Source: Bacteroidia bacterium (lineage in GTDB: Bacteria > Bacteroidota > Bacteroidia > Flavobacteriales > Flavobacteriaceae). From it: a stretch of DNA of 6,093 nucleotides. The notes below the pieces were generated by a model that saw only the letters and a list, made by a program, of their open reading frames with translations, had not been told where the DNA came from and did no database searches. The DNA is taken from assembly GCA_030429325.1 (NCBI GenBank), contig JAUICT010000146.1:1-6093 (forward strand), given 5' to 3'. Both the position numbers and the translations under genes were made by a program. Shown piece by piece: positions 5,084-6,093 of the stretch (position 1 is the first letter of the stretch; each line of letters opens with the position of its first letter).

Positions 5084-6093
5084 ATGTCCTTAACGCAGCT
5101 CAACGCCATTTCGCCGATAGACGGTAGATATAGAAACAAAACAGAATCTCTTCAAAATTACTTTTCCGAGGAAGCGCTCATCAAATACCGTGTACAGGTA
5201 GAGATTGAGTATTTTATTGCCCTTTGCGAAATACCGTTGCCTCAATTGGCGGATTTTGATGCTACTAAATTTGAGGAGCTACGTTTAATTTACAAAGCAT
5301 TTTCTGCTGAAGATGCCCAGGCCATCAAAGAGATTGAAAAAACCACCAATCACGATGTGAAAGCCGTGGAGTATTTCATCAAACAACGTTTTGATGCCTT
5401 GGGACTACAGAACCATAAAGAGTTCATCCATTTTGGGTTGACTTCCCAGGATATCAACAATACGGCCATTCCGCTTTCCATTAAGGAAGCAATGAACGAC
5501 AGTTATGTTCCTTCCTACTTTGAAGTCTTTGAAAAATTAAAGGAATTGGCCAAGGAATGGGAGAACATCCCTATGTTGGCACGTACCCACGGTCAACCGG
5601 CATCCCCTACCCGTTTGGGCAAGGAAATCGATGTTTTTGTAGAGCGCTTGAAAGAGCAATTCAATTTATTGAACGACATCCCCAGTGCCGCCAAGTTTGG
5701 TGGAGCCACGGGAAACTACAATGCCCATAAAGTAGCCTATCCCAGCATAGATTGGAAAGCCTTCGGGCAAAAGTTCGTGCAGGAAAAATTGGGTCTTTAC
5801 CACTCTTTCCCCACAACCCAAATTGAGCATTACGACCATATGGCCGCTTTGTTCGACTGTCTTAAGCGCATCAATACCATTTTGATTGACCTCAATCGGG
5901 ACATTTGGACCTACATTTCCATGGATTATTTCAAACAGAAAATAAAAAAGGGCGAAGTGGGCTCATCGGCCATGCCGCACAAAGTAAATCCCATAGATTT
6001 TGAGAATTCCGAAGGGAACTTGGGTCTGGCCAATGCCATTTTTGAGCATTTATCGGCCAAGCTTCCCATTTCCCGATTGCAGCGCGATTTAAC
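5084..6093 (+). CDS. purB: adenylosuccinate lyase PurB (5' part, runs off window)
   Basis: The reading frame stays open from ATG 5084 to the window end: 336 complete codons plus two bases. Product: the fumarase/aspartase-superfamily lyase that releases fumarate from SAICAR and from adenylosuccinate, serving both de novo IMP and AMP synthesis in the cytoplasm. The N-terminus MSLTQLNAISPIDGRY matches the family start and fixes the ATG; a GTG at 5078 is also in frame but would add only two residues. Motifs: KTTNHDVKAVEYF-type segment (TTNHDVKAVEYF), HFGLTSQDINN, ARTHGQPASPT with general acid H169, GATGNYNAH, and the signature GSSAMPHKVNPIDFEN (293-308) with catalytic serine in its GSS loop (S295 by comparison with E. 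coli). The last residues seen, LPISRLQRDL, align with LPVSRWQRDL of the E. coli enzyme (456 aa, from memory), so about 120 residues lie beyond the edge. IEHYDH replaces the E. coli IEPHDY; I believe this is usual in Bacteroidota. Confidence 0.96.
   Translation, partial: MSLTQLNAISPIDGRYRNKTESLQNYFSEEALIKYRVQVEIEYFIALCEIPLPQLADFDATKFEELRLIYKAFSAEDAQAIKEIEKTTNHDVKAVEYFIKQRFDALGLQNHKEFIHFGLTSQDINNTAIPLSIKEAMNDSYVPSYFEVFEKLKELAKEWENIPMLARTHGQPASPTRLGKEIDVFVERLKEQFNLLNDIPSAAKFGGATGNYNAHKVAYPSIDWKAFGQKFVQEKLGLYHSFPTTQIEHYDHMAALFDCLKRINTILIDLNRDIWTYISMDYFKQKIKKGEVGSSAMPHKVNPIDFENSEGNLGLANAIFEHLSAKLPISRLQRDL

Noticed and set aside
1..6093. CRISPR array, tRNA/rRNA genes, transposase or attachment sites
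   Set aside because: No regularly spaced repeats, no tRNA-like cloverleaf arms or terminal CCA, and no transposase or integrase motifs were seen. Nearly all bases are taken up by ordinary genes.

Overview
The window reads as chromosomal DNA from a marine-type flavobacterium (Bacteroidota, Flavobacteriaceae). The support is indirect: fairly low GC content, A-rich leaders with almost no Shine-Dalgarno sequences, -7 elements of the Bacteroidota form TAnnTTTG before two genes, and protein sequences that look flavobacterial. I cannot name the genus from the sequence alone. No RNA genes, mobile elements or CRISPR arrays were seen.

Layout. Positions 1-108 hold a possible tail of an upstream gene and the leader of the first full gene. 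Positions 109-1800 (+) encode a MalS-like GH13 alpha-amylase with a lipoprotein signal. A compact minus-strand cluster follows, spanning 1736-3666. In its transcription order it holds a TrmH-type tRNA 2'-O-methyltransferase, a membrane-anchored SRPBCC protein, a VOC/glyoxalase-fold gene broken by a one-base frameshift, and a small uncharacterised protein of 95 aa. The end of the small protein's reading frame overlaps the end of the amylase gene tail to tail by 65 bp. From 3754 the plus strand carries a class III sirtuin with no cysteine at all, an uncharacterised 190-aa helical protein, and purB (adenylosuccinate lyase), which runs off the right edge after 336 codons.

How the genes fit together. 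The window is a patchwork of ordinary functions: starch or maltodextrin breakdown at the cell envelope, tRNA modification, NAD-dependent deacylation and purine synthesis. TrmH and the sirtuin are divergent and share an 87-bp control region. Sirtuin and the 190-aa gene are 6 bp apart and likely co-transcribed. purB may join that transcript but also has a good -7 element of its own. SRPBCC and VOC are 2 bp apart and were probably translationally coupled before the frameshift.

No clearly new multi-gene system is visible. The items most worth a second look are the VOC frameshift, which falls on a heptamer laid out like a -1 slippery site, the zinc-ligand-free sirtuin, and the two uncharacterised small genes.
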